Of a stretch of 64,000 nt of DNA, positions 7,572-16,169 are shown piece by piece (positions within the stretch are counted from its first letter, which is position 1; each line of letters begins with the position of its first letter). Origin of the DNA: CAIUGU01 sp965279735. GTDB lineage: Bacteria; Pseudomonadota; Gammaproteobacteria; Steroidobacterales; Steroidobacteraceae. The stretch covers positions 1,798,001-1,862,000 of the forward strand of contig OZ257260.1 in NCBI GenBank assembly GCA_965279735.1. Reading direction: 5' to 3'. The notes under the pieces were generated by a model. That model made no database searches and was not told where the DNA came from. It saw nothing but the letters and a program-made list of their open reading frames with translations. Made by a program: the position numbers and the translations under genes.

Positions 7572-10337
7572 ATGAATGAGCGGCCACATTTTCAGCCTGG
7601 CAAGAGCAATCCGGCACCAACGTTGCGCGGATCGCTGGCGGCATCGCGTCTGCGAATGCTGGGCTTCGGGCTGTTGTTCCTGACGGCTGCCGGCCTGAGT
7701 GCATGCGGGGGCGGCGGCGGCAACGAAGTGACACTCGGCAGCGGCCAAGGCGCCGATCCTGTGGTGCTCGATTTTCCTGTTTTCTACGTGAAGCGGCCCG
7801 TGCCGGATCCCATGGACCCGATGTCAGACGCGCGCGAACTACGTACATTCAATATCGGCGCGGATCTCTTCATGCGTGATCGCGCTTCGCCGACTGCCGC
7901 CGAGACCAATCTGACTGCCTCAGAAACCGGTGGGCTCGGTGATGTCAGCGATGTCGACGTCTCGTTCGACGGCAAGAAAGTCGTGTTCTCGATGCGGGCA
8001 AAGTTCATCGAGGATGCAGACGAGGAAGACCAGCCCACCTGGAACATCTGGGAATTCGACATCCCGAGTCGCAGCCTGCGCAGGATCATCGGGTCGGACA
8101 CAACGGCAGAAGAAGGTCACGACCGCTTTCCCCACTACCTGCCCGATGGGCGCATCGTTTTCGCATCGACCCGTCAGCGCCAATCCAAGGCCATTCTTCT
8201 TGATGAAGGCAAGCCGCAGTTTTCAGCACAGGACGAGAACAACAACGAACCCGCTTTCGTTCTGCATGTGATGAATGCAGACGGCAGCGACATTCACCAG
8301 GTTACCTACAACCAGAGTCACGACTTCGACTCTGCGGTACTGGCCAACGGCCAGGTTGTCTTCAGCCGATGGGAAGGCGCATTCGGTGCAGACCGTTTCA
8401 GCCTGTACCGCATGAATCCGGACGGTACGGCGCTCGAGCTACTGTACGGCTCCCGCAGTCATGCCACTGGAACCGACGCCAGCACGATTCAATTCATGAG
8501 TCCGAGGCCGATGCAGAATGGGAAACTGCTTTCCCTGATCCGGCCATTTTCGGATACCGATGAAGGCGGCGATCTGATCACCATCGATACTGCCAACTAT
8601 GTGGAGAATACCCAGCCGACGCTCCCGAACGCGGGTGTTCTCGCGGGTCCCGCGCAGACGCGCGTTACCGTCACCGATGTCCGCACGGTGACCGGCCCTT
8701 CTCCGGGCGGCAGATACCGCTCGGCGTTCCCTCTATGGGATGGAACGAACCGGCTGCTCGTGAGCTGGAGCCAGTGCCGTCTAACTCTCAATGCCCGGGT
8801 TGTTCCTTGTACCGCTGCCAATCTCGCTGATCCTGCTGGTGTGCCGGCCGCACCGCTCTACGGCGTCTATATTTACGACGTGGCCCAGAACACACAGGCA
8901 CCGATCGTTGCGCCTCAGGAAGGGATCATCTATACGGACGTCGTTGCGGCTGCCGTCAAAACGTCACCACCTGTCATCATCGACAAGACCAGTGGCGTGG
9001 ATCTCAACGCAAACCTGGTTGCAGAAGGCGCTGGCATCCTGCACATCAAGAGCATCTACGACGTCATTGGAGTGGATACTGCCCCGGGAGGCATCGCAGC
9101 AGTGAGCAATCCGCGGACGACTCCTGCCGCGCCCCGACAGGCGCAGTTTCTGCGACTAGAAAAGACGGTTTCCATCCCCGATCGCGACACGCTCGACCCT
9201 GACCTGCTCAACCAGGCCTTTGGCCCGAATCGCGGCCTTGGCCTCAAGGAAATATTGGGCTATGCGCCGATCGAGCCGGACGGTTCGGTCAAGGTCAAAG
9301 TGCCGGCGAACGTAGCGTTCGTCCTCAGTGTCGTCGATAGCAGCGGACAACGCGTAGGCAATCGTCACCAGAGCTGGTTGCAGCTGCGGCCGGGCGAAAT
9401 CGTCACCTGCAATGGCTGCCACAACCCGAACCAGACCCCGCCACGTTCACACGGCCGGAGCAATCTGTTTGCGAGCATCAACGCGGGCGCTCCCGCAGAT
9501 GGGCTTTTTCCCGGGACAGATACGACACTGCAAGGCAACCCGGGCGAAACGATGGCCGAGACACGCGGGCGTGTCATGTGTCCCATCAGCTCGGCAGTGG
9601 GCGGCGCATGCAGTCCCAGCGTCAACCTGGTCTTCGATGACCTGTGGACCGCGCCGGCTCCTTCCAAAGTGGCGAGCTTCGATCGCTGCTACGACGATAT
9701 TCCGACAGACGTTGCCAGCAGCGTGGCCGATCCATCGCTGAAGCACATGTGTTCAGCGGGCATTACGGCACCAGGCTGGCTGCCGCCAGTCAGCCCTGGC
9801 TGCAAGAAGGCGCCCGGTGGCGTGCAGACTTGGAGCTGGGATGGACTCTGCAGGGTCACCATCAACTACGTCCAGCATCTCCAGCCTCTCTGGGATGCAC
9901 CTCGGCCAACGGCTGCCGAAGCGTGCGTGGCCTGCCATTCGCCAACCAACGCCATGGTGGCTCAGTTGCCTGCCGGCCAGCTGGACTTGACAGGTGGTCC
10001 GTCCGTGGACAACGGAGAGCAGCTAAACTCTTATCGCGAATTGCTTTTCGGAGACAACGAACAAGAGCTGGTGGGCGGTGTATTAGTGGACAGGACTGTC
10101 ATTGAACTCAATCCAACTACCCAACTTCCGGAAGTGCGATTCTTTCCGATCGCAGCCCCCATGATCGCAGGGAACGCACGCGCCTCCCGGTTCTTCAGCA
10201 CCGGCGCAACGGGTATATTCGGAACGGGCGGAACGCATGTTGGGCGCCTCAATGCGGCAGAACTCAAATTGATTTCGGAGTGGCTCGACATCGGCGCCCA
10301 GTATTACAACGACCCGTTCGCGGTACCGGTGAATTGA
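7572..10337 (+). CDS. HzsA-related di-haem beta-propeller lipoprotein
   Basis: 921 residues from ATG 7572, which has GGAG 9 nt upstream; an ATG at 7530 in the same frame has no ribosome site. A membrane-spanning signal ends in lipobox LSAC (Cys45). The middle contains TolB/PD40-like propeller blades (DVSFDGKKVVFSMR, FPHYLPDGRIVFASTR, HVMNADGSDIHQVTYN). Two c-type haem motifs follow: CNGCH at 613-617 and CVACH at 785-789. Propeller plus haem architecture is shared with proteins annotated by the hydrazine synthase alpha-subunit middle domain, but nothing here implies hydrazine chemistry. It leads a rightward operon and overlaps the next gene by one base (TGATG). It is probably a periplasmic or outer-membrane oxidoreductase or electron relay with unknown substrate. 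Confidence 0.7.
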   Translation: MNERPHFQPGKSNPAPTLRGSLAASRLRMLGFGLLFLTAAGLSACGGGGGNEVTLGSGQGADPVVLDFPVFYVKRPVPDPMDPMSDARELRTFNIGADLFMRDRASPTAAETNLTASETGGLGDVSDVDVSFDGKKVVFSMRAKFIEDADEEDQPTWNIWEFDIPSRSLRRIIGSDTTAEEGHDRFPHYLPDGRIVFASTRQRQSKAILLDEGKPQFSAQDENNNEPAFVLHVMNADGSDIHQVTYNQSHDFDSAVLANGQVVFSRWEGAFGADRFSLYRMNPDGTALELLYGSRSHATGTDASTIQFMSPRPMQNGKLLSLIRPFSDTDEGGDLITIDTANYVENTQPTLPNAGVLAGPAQTRVTVTDVRTVTGPSPGGRYRSAFPLWDGTNRLLVSWSQCRLTLNARVVPCTAANLADPAGVPAAPLYGVYIYDVAQNTQAPIVAPQEGIIYTDVVAAAVKTSPPVIIDKTSGVDLNANLVAEGAGILHIKSIYDVIGVDTAPGGIAAVSNPRTTPAAPRQAQFLRLEKTVSIPDRDTLDPDLLNQAFGPNRGLGLKEILGYAPIEPDGSVKVKVPANVAFVLSVVDSSGQRVGNRHQSWLQLRPGEIVTCNGCHNPNQTPPRSHGRSNLFASINAGAPADGLFPGTDTTLQGNPGETMAETRGRVMCPISSAVGGACSPSVNLVFDDLWTAPAPSKVASFDRCYDDIPTDVASSVADPSLKHMCSAGITAPGWLPPVSPGCKKAPGGVQTWSWDGLCRVTINYVQHLQPLWDAPRPTAAEACVACHSPTNAMVAQLPAGQLDLTGGPSVDNGEQLNSYRELLFGDNEQELVGGVLVDRTVIELNPTTQLPEVRFFPIAAPMIAGNARASRFFSTGATGIFGTGGTHVGRLNAAELKLISEWLDIGAQYYNDPFAVPVN

Positions 10338-11116
10338 TGACCCCCAGAAGACCATGGGCTGCACGCTGCTGGCGATGGATCGGGCTTGGAGCAATCCTCC
10401 TCTCGCTGCAGTCCGTGTTCATGGCTCAGGCCTTTGGCGCAGACGATGCCTATGAGGTTGTCGTCACCGACCCCTTCCTGGAACTGCATACCGGACCGGG
10501 CCGCGGCTATCCCACTTTCTATGTGATCGATCGGGGTACGACCGTCACCGTTCTGAAGCGCCGCACTGACTGGTTCAAAGTGCGGGGCGATCGGGGGACG
10601 GAAGGATGGGTTCCCCGTCAGCAGATCCTGGCAACCCTCGGACTGACAGGCGATCCCGTCGACCTGCGTGAGCCTTCGCGTGAGGACTTCGCCACACGCC
10701 GTTGGGAAGCAGGCGTCCTGGCCGGCGATTTCGGCGGCGCGAGTGTCATCTCCCTGTACGGCGCATATGCTTTCAGCGACAGCCTCTCCGTGGAGCTGAC
10801 GGGGTCGCAGGTTCTCGGCAACTTCTCGAACGGGTGGCTCGGAACGCTGAGCCTGGTGCATGTATTCGTGCCTGAATGGCGGATTGCGCCCTATTTTACG
10901 ATCGGCACCGGCATGATCATCACGGAACCCAAGACGACTCTGGTGCAGACTGCCGACCGCAACGACCAGATTGCACACGTCGGTGCCGGTATCAGGGGCT
11001 ATCTCACCCGCCGGTTCCTGGCGCGCATCGAGTATCGCAGCAACGTGGTCTTCACGAGCCGCGACGACAACGAGGAAGTGGATGAATGGAAAGCAGGATT
11101 CGCCTTTTTCTTCTGA
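10337..11116 (+). CDS. SH3b-domain outer-membrane beta-barrel protein
   Basis: 259 residues. The ATG overlaps the previous stop (TGATG). A signal peptide covers about residues 1-34. A bacterial SH3 domain follows at about 39-97 (LELHTGPGRGYPTF, WFKVRGDRGTEGWVP). The remainder is alternating hydrophobic sequence ending in AFFF, as in small outer-membrane barrels, with a C-terminal aromatic residue fitting BAM recognition. The SH3 part may contact peptidoglycan while the barrel sits in the outer membrane. It overlaps the next barrel gene by 31 bp and the two proteins look like paralogous halves of one assembly. The specific function is unknown. Confidence 0.65.
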   Translation: MTPRRPWAARCWRWIGLGAILLSLQSVFMAQAFGADDAYEVVVTDPFLELHTGPGRGYPTFYVIDRGTTVTVLKRRTDWFKVRGDRGTEGWVPRQQILATLGLTGDPVDLREPSREDFATRRWEAGVLAGDFGGASVISLYGAYAFSDSLSVELTGSQVLGNFSNGWLGTLSLVHVFVPEWRIAPYFTIGTGMIITEPKTTLVQTADRNDQIAHVGAGIRGYLTRRFLARIEYRSNVVFTSRDDNEEVDEWKAGFAFFF

Positions 11117-11769
11117 CCGTGGCAGTAGCCACCGGGCTGCCCGGGTGCGCGCTCTTCGGGCGTGACGAGGCCGTCACGGAAGACGCTTCTGCACCGGTCG
11201 TGACACCTGCGCAACAGCCGGTCATCCAGCCGGAAGTCTCGCGGCGCGAAGTCTCTCGCCCACGTATCGACACAGAGAATTTCGAAGCCGGCGCCTACGT
11301 AGGCATTCTCGGGATCGAAGACTTCGGGACCAACACCGTGTACGGCGTCCGGCTGGCGTATCACATCACCGAAGACTTCTTCGTCGAGGCCGCCCTGGGA
11401 CAGAGCCGTGCAGGCAAAACGAGTTACGAGAATCTCTCGGGATCGGCACCGCTCCTGATCGACAGCGAACGCGACTACCGCTACTACACGCTCTCGGCCG
11501 GCTGGAACGCATTGCCCGGCGAGATCTTCATCGGCAAGGATCGCGCGTACAACACCGCGCTGTACCTGATTGGCGGTGTCGGCAGTACGCAGTTTGGCGG
11601 TGACGACCTGTTCTCCATCAATGCCGGTATCGGCTACCGGTTGCTGTTCACCGACTGGACGGCCATCCACCTGGATTTCCGCGACCATATCTTCGATACC
11701 GATCTTCTGGGCGAGAGCAAGACGTCCCATAATCTCGAAACGCATCTCGGCCTCACGGTCTTCTTCTGA
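11086..11769 (+). CDS. Outer-membrane beta-barrel lipoprotein
   Basis: 227 residues. The signal peptide ends at lipobox LPGC (Cys21). After a proline- and acid-rich linker the sequence is barrel-like (YVGILGIEDFG, VRLAYHITEDFFVEAALGQS, YTLSAGWNALPGEIF) and ends in LTVFF. It resembles the OmpA/OmpW-sized barrel domains often annotated simply as outer membrane beta-barrel protein. Its start lies 31 bp inside the previous gene, so translation is coupled. With the SH3-barrel neighbour it could form the outer-membrane component for the haem proteins encoded alongside; that is inferred from context. Confidence 0.6.
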   Translation: MESRIRLFLLTVAVATGLPGCALFGRDEAVTEDASAPVVTPAQQPVIQPEVSRREVSRPRIDTENFEAGAYVGILGIEDFGTNTVYGVRLAYHITEDFFVEAALGQSRAGKTSYENLSGSAPLLIDSERDYRYYTLSAGWNALPGEIFIGKDRAYNTALYLIGGVGSTQFGGDDLFSINAGIGYRLLFTDWTAIHLDFRDHIFDTDLLGESKTSHNLETHLGLTVFF

Positions 11770-11810
11770 CATCCCCCATTACTGTCTAGCCATCGAGGAC
11801 ATCGGGAACC

Positions 11811-12329
11811 ATGGACACGCCGCACAGCAATCGCAATTTCCGCACCCGCACCTATCGGGGCCTGATCGCCGCACTGGTGCTCGGATGCTCCGCGCTGGCA
11901 GGCGCCAGCGATGGTCCTGCCCCGGATTTCACCCTGCCCGCCCGAAGCGGCAGCCCTGTTACGCTGAGTGAGCTCAAGGGGCAGGTGGTCATGCTCAATT
12001 TCTGGGCCAGCTGGTGCGGTCCCTGCCGGGCGGAATTCCCGCTGCTCGACCAGATGCACAAGAAGTACGAATCGCTCGGCCTCAAGCTGATCGGCGTCAA
12101 TGTCGAAACCGACCTCAAGGATGCAGAGCGCTGGCTGGCACAGACGCCCGTCTCGTTCCCCATCCTGTTCGACAAGGAAAACAAGGTCACAGGCATGTAC
12201 GCCGTCAACGCAATGCCAAGTACGGTGTTCATCGACCGTAAGGGCAACGTCCGCAACATTCATCGTGGCTACAAGGCCGGCGATGAAAGTGAATATCTCA
12301 ACCAGATCCGCGCGCTCCTGAAGGAATAG
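11811..12329 (+). CDS. TlpA-family thiol-disulfide reductase
   Basis: 172 residues with an N-terminal hydrophobic anchor or signal (about 18-33) and a thioredoxin fold. The active site is WCGPCR (Cys69, Cys72) and the cis-proline loop is AMPST. Periplasmic TlpA/ResA-type proteins reduce apocytochrome CxxCH cysteines or other exported cysteines. That fits the haem proteins encoded upstream and the Cys-rich tail of the DUF4266 lipoprotein encoded 3 nt downstream. The start has a GGGAACC-type ribosome site. The family call is firm and the client is inferred. Confidence 0.85.
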   Translation: MDTPHSNRNFRTRTYRGLIAALVLGCSALAGASDGPAPDFTLPARSGSPVTLSELKGQVVMLNFWASWCGPCRAEFPLLDQMHKKYESLGLKLIGVNVETDLKDAERWLAQTPVSFPILFDKENKVTGMYAVNAMPSTVFIDRKGNVRNIHRGYKAGDESEYLNQIRALLKE

Positions 12330-12332
12330 TCC

Positions 12333-12566
12333 ATGAACACGCGGCTGAAGCTCATGACCGGCATCCTTCTCGCGGCCCTCGCACTTTCCGGCTGCGGCAA
12401 CATCGAGCCGTGGGTAAAGCCCTATGAGCGTGCGGCGCTCGCAGACCCGATCATGTCACCGGATCCGAATCCGGTTTCGAGCGCCTATACCCATCACGTT
12501 TACGAAGCACGCGAAGGCGCCCGGGGCGCGATGGGCAGTGCTGGCGGCGGCTGCGGATGCAATTGA
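12333..12566 (+). CDS. DUF4266 lipoprotein with terminal GCGCN motif
   Basis: 77 residues. Lipobox LSGC (Cys21) follows a short signal peptide, so the mature lipoprotein has about 57 residues. The chain contains NIEPWVKPYERAALADPIM, typical of DUF4266, and ends GGGCGCN, placing two cysteines and an asparagine at the extreme C-terminus. DUF4266 genes usually sit beside DUF3570 genes, as here (TGATG overlap). The cysteines could hold a metal, take a modification or be a TlpA substrate; none of this is demonstrated. An AGGAATAG-type ribosome site precedes the ATG. Confidence 0.75.
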   Translation: MNTRLKLMTGILLAALALSGCGNIEPWVKPYERAALADPIMSPDPNPVSSAYTHHVYEAREGARGAMGSAGGGCGCN

Positions 12567-13714
12567 TGAAAGACATGCAGAGAGGGTCAGGCCTGGGGCT
12601 GGCAGTCGTGCTGCTGGCCCTGTTCGTGACTACCGCGAGTGCAGCAGTGCTCCCTGAAGATCGCGCGGACATCCTGTATCACCGCTACGACGGTGGCGGC
12701 GTGAAGATCGATGGGCCTTCCCTGCTCGTCCGCAAGAAGTTCGCGGAAAAGTATTCGGTATCGGCCAACTACTACGTCGATATGGTCTCGAGTGCCTCCA
12801 TCGATGTATTGACCACGGCGAGTCCCTACAAGGAAGAACGGACGCAGGAAAGCCTGGGGTTGACCATTCTTCGCGGCAAGACAACGTACAGCCTTGATTA
12901 CACCAACAGCGAAGAGAACGACTACACGGCGAATACGGGCAGCTTCGGCATCAGCCAGGACCTCTTCGGCGACCTCACTACCTTGAGCCTCGGTTTCTCG
13001 CGTGGCTGGGACGAAGTACGCAAGCGCGATGACAACGTCTTTGCGGAAAAAACCGATCGCCGCAGCTATCGCGCGGGATTGAGCCAGATCCTCACCAAAA
13101 GCATGATCATGTCCGTCGGCTTTGAAGCGATCACCGACGAGGGCTTCCTGAACAATCCCTATCGCTCCGTCCGCTACGTCGACCCCGCAAGCGGCAATGG
13201 CTACAGCTTCCAGGCAGAGCTGTATCCGGGAACGCGTACCAGCAATGCGGTTTCCCTCGATGCACGCTACTTCCTGCCTTACCGGGCTGCATTGCATGGC
13301 GGTGTCCGCTACTTCACTGACACGTGGGGCATCGAAGCGCAGACCGCCGAGCTTGGCTACACCCATCCGATGGGCCCATGGACTTTCGAGGCGAGTTATC
13401 GTTATTACAGCCAGACGAGCGCGGACTTCTACTCCGATCTCTTCCCTCGGCGCGACTTCCAGAACTTCCTGGCACGCGACAAGGAACTGTCGACCTTCAA
13501 CAGCGGCGCTCTGCGTCTCGGTGCGAGCTACGAGTTCGCCAGCAACGGCTGGCACTGGGTCAAGAAAGGCACCGTGAATTTCTACTACGACCGCATGGAA
13601 TTCAATTACGACGATTTCCGCAACATCTACAACCAGCCTGTCGCCGCCGGCTCCGAGCCGCTTTACTCCTTCGGCGCCAATGTCTTCCAAGTCTTCATGT
13701 CCCTGTGGTTCTGA
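12566..13714 (+). CDS. DUF3570 outer-membrane barrel protein
   Basis: 382 residues from the ATG that overlaps the DUF4266 stop. A signal peptide ends about residue 24 (TTASAAVLPEDR). The mature part shows DUF3570 hallmarks: an early YHRYDGGGVKIDGPSLLVRK, then repeated amphipathic strands, ending in VFQVFMSLWF, an aromatic C-terminus typical of barrels. In other genomes DUF3570 and DUF4266 often occur with an ApbE flavin transferase and a thioredoxin. Here the thioredoxin is present but no ApbE gene is in the window. It is probably an outer-membrane channel or docking protein for the cluster. Confidence 0.75.
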   Translation: MKDMQRGSGLGLAVVLLALFVTTASAAVLPEDRADILYHRYDGGGVKIDGPSLLVRKKFAEKYSVSANYYVDMVSSASIDVLTTASPYKEERTQESLGLTILRGKTTYSLDYTNSEENDYTANTGSFGISQDLFGDLTTLSLGFSRGWDEVRKRDDNVFAEKTDRRSYRAGLSQILTKSMIMSVGFEAITDEGFLNNPYRSVRYVDPASGNGYSFQAELYPGTRTSNAVSLDARYFLPYRAALHGGVRYFTDTWGIEAQTAELGYTHPMGPWTFEASYRYYSQTSADFYSDLFPRRDFQNFLARDKELSTFNSGALRLGASYEFASNGWHWVKKGTVNFYYDRMEFNYDDFRNIYNQPVAAGSEPLYSFGANVFQVFMSLWF

Positions 13715-13752
13715 AGAACCTGTAGCGTCGCCGCGAAACAGGATTGCCCCCG

Positions 13753-14715
13753 ATGCGTCTTCTGCACCCGCTGGGGCTGCTTCTCGCGCTCGTGACCCGC
13801 ACAGTCACCGCAGAACCTGTTCAGGCGCGCGACCAGAATCCGCTGCTGGCGGGCCTCGGTCTTCCGCTTCCCTTGCCCGCGGAGCTGGTCACGGCAAACG
13901 CTACGCGGATGAACATGGTTGCCAACTGGAGCAACACGGCCAATTCGGATCTCGCACCCCACGAAGCTTTGCTGTTTGATGTCGAGAGTCGCGAGCTCCG
14001 GCTGCTCATCGAGCATTCCTTCGCCGAGCGCCTGTCCTTGCGCGTGCAGATCCCCTACCGGCAACTGGATGGCGGCATCCTCGACAGTTTCATCGATGAC
14101 TGGCACGAGACCTTCGGCATGCCGGAAGGACCTCGTCCCTATCTCCCTCGCGATGACTTTCGCCTCGCGTATCTGCGCAATGGACAGATGCAGCTGGACC
14201 TCCGCAAGTCCATCAGCGGTCTGGGCGATGTGGCCCTCGAGGCAGGCTATCAATGGTGGCAAACAGATCGCTCCGCTGCCGCTCTCTGGTTAAGTGTGGA
14301 AGCACCGACCGGCAGCACCCGCAACCTGCTTGGCAATGGCGCGTGGGATGCAGGAGCACATGCTGCCGGCAAATTGACGACAGGCACCCGGAGCACCGTC
14401 TATTGGCAACTGGGAGTGATCCGTCCCGGCAAAGGTCGCTATCTGGCCGAATGGCAGAAGGACTGGGCCGCGTCCGCCCTCGCTGGATTCGAGTATGGAA
14501 TCTGGCGGGGATTGCAGCTCAAGGCACAGCTTGATGCGCACAGTGCTCTCTACGACAGCGATGCCGATCTGCTGGGTCCTGCATTCATCCTTACCGCAGG
14601 CGGTGACTATAGATTCGCGTCCGGCTGGCGACTTGATTTCGGCATCAGCGAAGACATCAAGGTGGAAGCCTCTCCCGACGTCAACTTCTGCTTTGCCCTC
14701 GCAAAGACTTTCTAG
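13753..14715 (+). CDS. DUF3187 family protein
   Basis: 320 residues from ATG 13753, with AGGAT about 9 nt upstream; a TTG nine bases earlier is less likely. A signal peptide is followed by QNPLLAGLGLPLPLPA, the characteristic N-terminus of DUF3187. The body is strand-rich with many aromatics and ends FCFALAKTF, consistent with an outer-membrane barrel. It is the last gene of the rightward run. Its TAG stop shares a CTAG palindrome with the stop of the convergent polyphosphate kinase gene. The role is unknown. Confidence 0.7.
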   Translation: MRLLHPLGLLLALVTRTVTAEPVQARDQNPLLAGLGLPLPLPAELVTANATRMNMVANWSNTANSDLAPHEALLFDVESRELRLLIEHSFAERLSLRVQIPYRQLDGGILDSFIDDWHETFGMPEGPRPYLPRDDFRLAYLRNGQMQLDLRKSISGLGDVALEAGYQWWQTDRSAAALWLSVEAPTGSTRNLLGNGAWDAGAHAAGKLTTGTRSTVYWQLGVIRPGKGRYLAEWQKDWAASALAGFEYGIWRGLQLKAQLDAHSALYDSDADLLGPAFILTAGGDYRFASGWRLDFGISEDIKVEASPDVNFCFALAKTF

Positions 14716-16163
14716 TCGATTGCTTCCTCAATCGTCCGTGCGACGGTGCTCAGGACAGCGAGACGCGCGAAGTGCTTGTCGTCACCGTCAACCAAAGTCC
14801 ACGGTGCATCGCTCGTACTGGTCTTCCGGACCATCTCGCTCGCCGCAAGCTGGTAGGCCGCAAAATGCCGTCGGTTAACCCAGTCTTCGGGATCCACCTT
14901 GAAACGCTTCAGCTCATTGCTGTCACGTTCATGAAAGCGCTGTAGCTGCACTTTCGGACTGACATCCAGCCAGAACTTGCAGAGCACGATGCCGTGCTCT
15001 ACCAGCTGCTGTTCAAATTCGTTGATCTCTGCAAAAGCACGCGACCATTCCCCGGCAGTCGCGAAACCACGGACGCGCTCCACGAGCACCCGTCCATACC
15101 AGGAACGATCGTAGATAGTGAAAGCCCCCCGCTCGGGTACCGGCTTCCAGAATCTCCACAGATACGGATACCGCCTTTCTTCCGGGCTCGGAGCAGAGAC
15201 CGGTACGATTCGGTATTGACGCACGTCCAGTGCCCGCACCAGATGGCGAATCGCGCCTCCCTTGCCCGCCGCATCCATTCCTTCGAACGCCAACACTGCA
15301 CCACGCTCCAGAAACCGCCGCTTGCGCGCCAGGCGAGCGAGTCTGCCCTGCAGTTGCAAGAGCGTCTCTTCGTATTCTTCGTCGGGAAGCGATACGGCTG
15401 CACGCTCGACTGATAACGCGGCAACTTTCACGGGTCTGGGCATCGGCTGGGCCTTGCCAACCGCATGAGACCCGGCTGCCTTCCGCAACGCTTCGAGCAC
15501 GCGCGTGCCAAAAGCGAGAAACCGATACTCGGCGTCCGAGCCATCGATTCGATGCCATGGAGCCGCCGCCGTAGTCGTGGCTTTCATTGCCTTCGCAAAG
15601 ACGGCATTGACACGTTTTGAATGCGCAGCGAGCCAGCGATCTTCACGCGTAACGCGCCAGCGTGTCAGTGGACTACCGGAGAGTTTCCTGAGCCGCTTCT
15701 TCTGGATGTCAGGAGGAACATCCAGATGAATCTTGAGCACCTGCACGCCATTCAAAATGAGCATGGCTTCGAGCTGACGGATTCTCGCGATGATGCGACG
15801 GTCGGCAGCGACCTTCCGGCTTGCTTTCCGGCAGCGAGTTCGCATCCACTCTTCGTACCACGCGCCAAAGAAAATGCCGATCCGTCCTTTGGCCGGGAGA
15901 TCCTGCCAGTATCGCCACAATACGGGCCTGTCTTCGGTGGCCGGCGCGTAGGCATGAACATCGATGAATTTTGGATCAAGCCATTCGAGCAGTTCCGCCA
16001 CGCATTCGCTGCGCCCCGCGGCAGGAACTCCCGTGAGAATGATCGCTACTGCCCTGTCGGGTTTCGCATGCAACGCGAATTGCGCATCGAGCAACCGGTC
16101 GCGCAAGCGCGGCAGTTCGCGCTTGTAACGTGCCTTTGATGTTCGTGGGACAGGATCAGCCAT
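14712..16163 (-). CDS. pap: Polyphosphate:AMP phosphotransferase (class II PPK2, two domains)
   Basis: 483 residues, the length of Acinetobacter PAP (about 475-500). Two tandem PPK2 domains are present. The N-terminal domain has a degenerate Walker A (GVPAAGRSE, 44-52). The C-terminal one is intact (FEGMDAAGKGG, about 293-303) with the Walker-B region IYDRSWYGR and the lid-like RFHERDSNELKRFK. In PAP only the C-terminal domain is catalytic, phosphorylating AMP to ADP from polyphosphate in the cytoplasm. It starts 6 nt after the agmatine deiminase stop, so the two share a transcript. The ribosome site is weak. The identification is strong. Confidence 0.88.
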   Translation of the reverse strand: MADPVPRTSKARYKRELPRLRDRLLDAQFALHAKPDRAVAIILTGVPAAGRSECVAELLEWLDPKFIDVHAYAPATEDRPVLWRYWQDLPAKGRIGIFFGAWYEEWMRTRCRKASRKVAADRRIIARIRQLEAMLILNGVQVLKIHLDVPPDIQKKRLRKLSGSPLTRWRVTREDRWLAAHSKRVNAVFAKAMKATTTAAAPWHRIDGSDAEYRFLAFGTRVLEALRKAAGSHAVGKAQPMPRPVKVAALSVERAAVSLPDEEYEETLLQLQGRLARLARKRRFLERGAVLAFEGMDAAGKGGAIRHLVRALDVRQYRIVPVSAPSPEERRYPYLWRFWKPVPERGAFTIYDRSWYGRVLVERVRGFATAGEWSRAFAEINEFEQQLVEHGIVLCKFWLDVSPKVQLQRFHERDSNELKRFKVDPEDWVNRRHFAAYQLAASEMVRKTSTSDAPWTLVDGDDKHFARLAVLSTVARTIEEAID

Positions 16164-16169
16164 GTGACT

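Noticed and set aside
7572..10337. Hydrazine synthase subunit
   Set aside because: The propeller and haem arrangement is similar, but the other hydrazine synthase subunits and the anammox context are absent.
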